A stretch of DNA of 64,000 nucleotides from Bacteroidota bacterium. Lineage in GTDB: Bacteria > Bacteroidota > Bacteroidia > Bacteroidales > JAGONC01. Positions 63,002 through 64,000 of the stretch are shown here, piece after piece. Every line of letters begins with the position of its first letter. Position 1 is the stretch's first letter. Location: the NCBI GenBank assembly GCA_026391695.1, contig JAPLDP010000082.1:1-64000 (forward strand), given 5' to 3'. The notes under the pieces are model-generated. The model saw only the letters and a list, made by a program, of their open reading frames with translations, did no database searches and had not been told where the DNA came from. Position numbers and translations under genes: made by a program.

Positions 63002-63009
63002 CAAAGATA
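63002..63009 (-). promoter_or_regulatory. -7-like box upstream of the Omp28-like gene
   Basis: Reads TATCTTTG on the minus strand, about 60 nt before the ATG. No TTTG was found at the -33 distance, so confidence is low. Confidence 0.3.
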
Positions 63010-63080
63010 TATAAAAAAGAATAAAAATATCAGAATTCCCTGAATGGTCAAAATAAAATTTAGAATTAATCTAAATTTGT

Positions 63081-63251
63081 CAGATGGATGAGGCTGGCTT
63101 AAAAGTCCTTTGAGTGCCTTTGTGATTACCTTTGTGTTCCCTTGTGGTTAATCTAATTAATTGTAACACAAAGATTCACAAAGAAGACACAAAGTAACAC
63201 AAAGTCAGAAAGGCAATTTTTAATCACTTATGAAACAGCCTCATCCCTCTG
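63081..63251. repeat. 171-bp inverted-repeat element rich in ACACAAAG units
   Basis: The 324-nt gene-free gap 62943-63266 holds this element. Its outer arms (63081-63096 and 63236-63251) are reverse complements over 16 nt with one mismatch (CAGATGGATGAGGCTG against CAGAGGGATGAGGCTG). Inside, CTTTGTG-type units on the left face ACACAAAG-type units on the right around a short AT-rich centre (TAATCTAATTAATTG), so the whole can fold into one long imperfect hairpin. No open frame or transposase is present. A MITE-like or dispersed palindromic repeat is most likely. Confidence 0.7.
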
Positions 63252-63266
63252 GTCAATTAGATAAAA

Positions 63267-64000
63267 TCAATGCATAACAAGAAATTTTTTAATACAGTAC
63301 CAATCCCTATCCATGATATACAAATAATAGCAGCCATCGGGTATAGAGCGCAAATGTAATTCATTTGTAATAGCGTTATGGACAGGTATATCTCTTAAAG
63401 AACAGATGATTTTTCCCGTTGTATTCAGTATATTGATCCTGTCGATAGTTCCGGTTGGATAAGTCATTTTGATCCTGAAGTTTCCATTGTTTGGATTTGG
63501 TATGATCTGCAGCTCCCTGGCATCCAGACCTTGGGCAGGTATTCCGATGGTGTTGACAATGAGTATTTCCAGATTGTCGGAAAAATCACTCATTCCGCAG
63601 TCATTTATACCCCTCACGTGCAGGTTTACCGATCCCAGAAAGGTACCATTCCAGATTATGGTAATTATTGCCCCGGAACCATAAATTGTTCCTGCTTCCT
63701 GTGGAAGTATTTCCCATTCATAGGCAGTGGCACCTCCTACAATGGAATATTCGGTTTCGGAGGTATAAAACAAATCGATATAGTCAGGGCCATCAGGCTT
63801 TGCCGGTACCGAAGGGAAGGGATCGAAAGTCAGTGTTAGATCATCTGTCAGTATCTCCTTTCCTGTATAAACAGTCATTGTCAATATCACAGATCCTGTA
63901 AGGATATCATCCTCACTGGGCGTATATAGGGCATCGGCAAGGGTAGGATCATTGAACACACCAGTACCCGAAGATGACCATACCAATGAATCATAATTTG
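63267..64000 (-). CDS. C-terminal part of a T9SS-sorted protein (start outside window)
   Basis: The frame is open past the right edge (residues NYDSLVWSSSGTGVF continue from outside), so this is a 3' fragment of about 244 codons. It contains one 'SSSGTGVFNDPT' Ig-like unit, a second Ig-like domain (VPAKPDGPDYIDLFYTSETEYSIV), and a T9SS tail (QIIPNPNNGNFRIKMT... GCYYLYIMDRDW). The order Ig unit, 'GPDYVDLYYTT' domain, tail matches the end of the 1324-residue C25 peptidase very closely, so a fourth C25 or related peptidase upstream is a fair guess. Confidence 0.85.
   Translation of the reverse strand, partial: NYDSLVWSSSGTGVFNDPTLADALYTPSEDDILTGSVILTMTVYTGKEILTDDLTLTFDPFPSVPAKPDGPDYIDLFYTSETEYSIVGGATAYEWEILPQEAGTIYGSGAIITIIWNGTFLGSVNLHVRGINDCGMSDFSDNLEILIVNTIGIPAQGLDARELQIIPNPNNGNFRIKMTYPTGTIDRINILNTTGKIICSLRDIPVHNAITNELHLRSIPDGCYYLYIMDRDWYCIKKFLVMH

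Noticed and set aside
1-64000. tRNA, rRNA, CRISPR arrays, insertion sequences or prophage genes
   Set aside because: No cloverleaf-like segments, spaced direct repeats, transposases, integrases or phage structural genes were recognised by reading.

Overview
This window comes from a Bacteroidota (Bacteroidetes) genome, most likely an anaerobic or fermentative Bacteroidales-type organism. The evidence is the number of gene products ending in a type IX secretion system (T9SS) C-terminal sorting domain (14 including one broken gene and two edge fragments), PKD and Ig-like secreted proteins, LytS/LytTR and ECF sigma/anti-sigma pairs of Bacteroidota type, promoter-like TTTG-N19-21-TAnnTTTG sites, and a phosphotransbutyrylase/butyrate kinase pair with tryptophanase. 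No tRNA, rRNA, CRISPR array, transposase, phage gene or T9SS machinery gene was recognised.

Left third (1-23.1 kb), mixed functions. The 3' end of a T9SS-sorted protein is followed by a minus-strand fermentation operon (ptb-buk-MBL hydrolase), a secreted M64 metallopeptidase, a small secreted protein, and a plus-strand LytS/LytTR two-component operon that ends in a lipoprotein built from five 106-residue repeats. Next come an ECF sigma/anti-sigma operon running into two beta-helix (GIN-type) exported proteins and two small outer-membrane-like proteins, a plus-strand tnaA / MntP-like / queD cluster, and a second ECF sigma operon. In that second operon the presumed anti-sigma factor is fused to a beta-barrel and is followed by two PKD-rich T9SS cargo proteins. 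An FKBP isomerase lipoprotein closes the region.

Right two thirds (23.2-64 kb), all on the minus strand, is a secreted-enzyme island. Read in transcription order it holds an edge fragment of a secreted protein, an Omp28/thioredoxin-like protein, three gingipain-type C25 cysteine peptidases, three papain-like C1 peptidase paralogues (one with an internal stop), an AlgX/AlgJ-like SGNH protein with C-terminal repeats, a subtilisin, a multi-spanning membrane protein, a 1662-residue DUF5060/glycoside-hydrolase-like protein, and a peptidylarginine deiminase with every key residue of Porphyromonas PPAD. Most carry signal peptides and T9SS tails, so they should end up on the surface or be released.

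The most notable point is a PPAD-type deiminase together with gingipain-like proteases in one island. In P. gingivalis the R-gingipains cut after arginine and PPAD citrullinates the new C-terminal arginine. The same two-step surface chemistry may exist here, but substrate specificity of the C25 enzymes cannot be read from this sequence. Other points of interest are a dockerin-like calcium-loop insert between the catalytic His and Asn of the C1 paralogues, the in-frame stop in one of them, the anti-sigma/beta-barrel fusion, and several families of intergenic hairpins.
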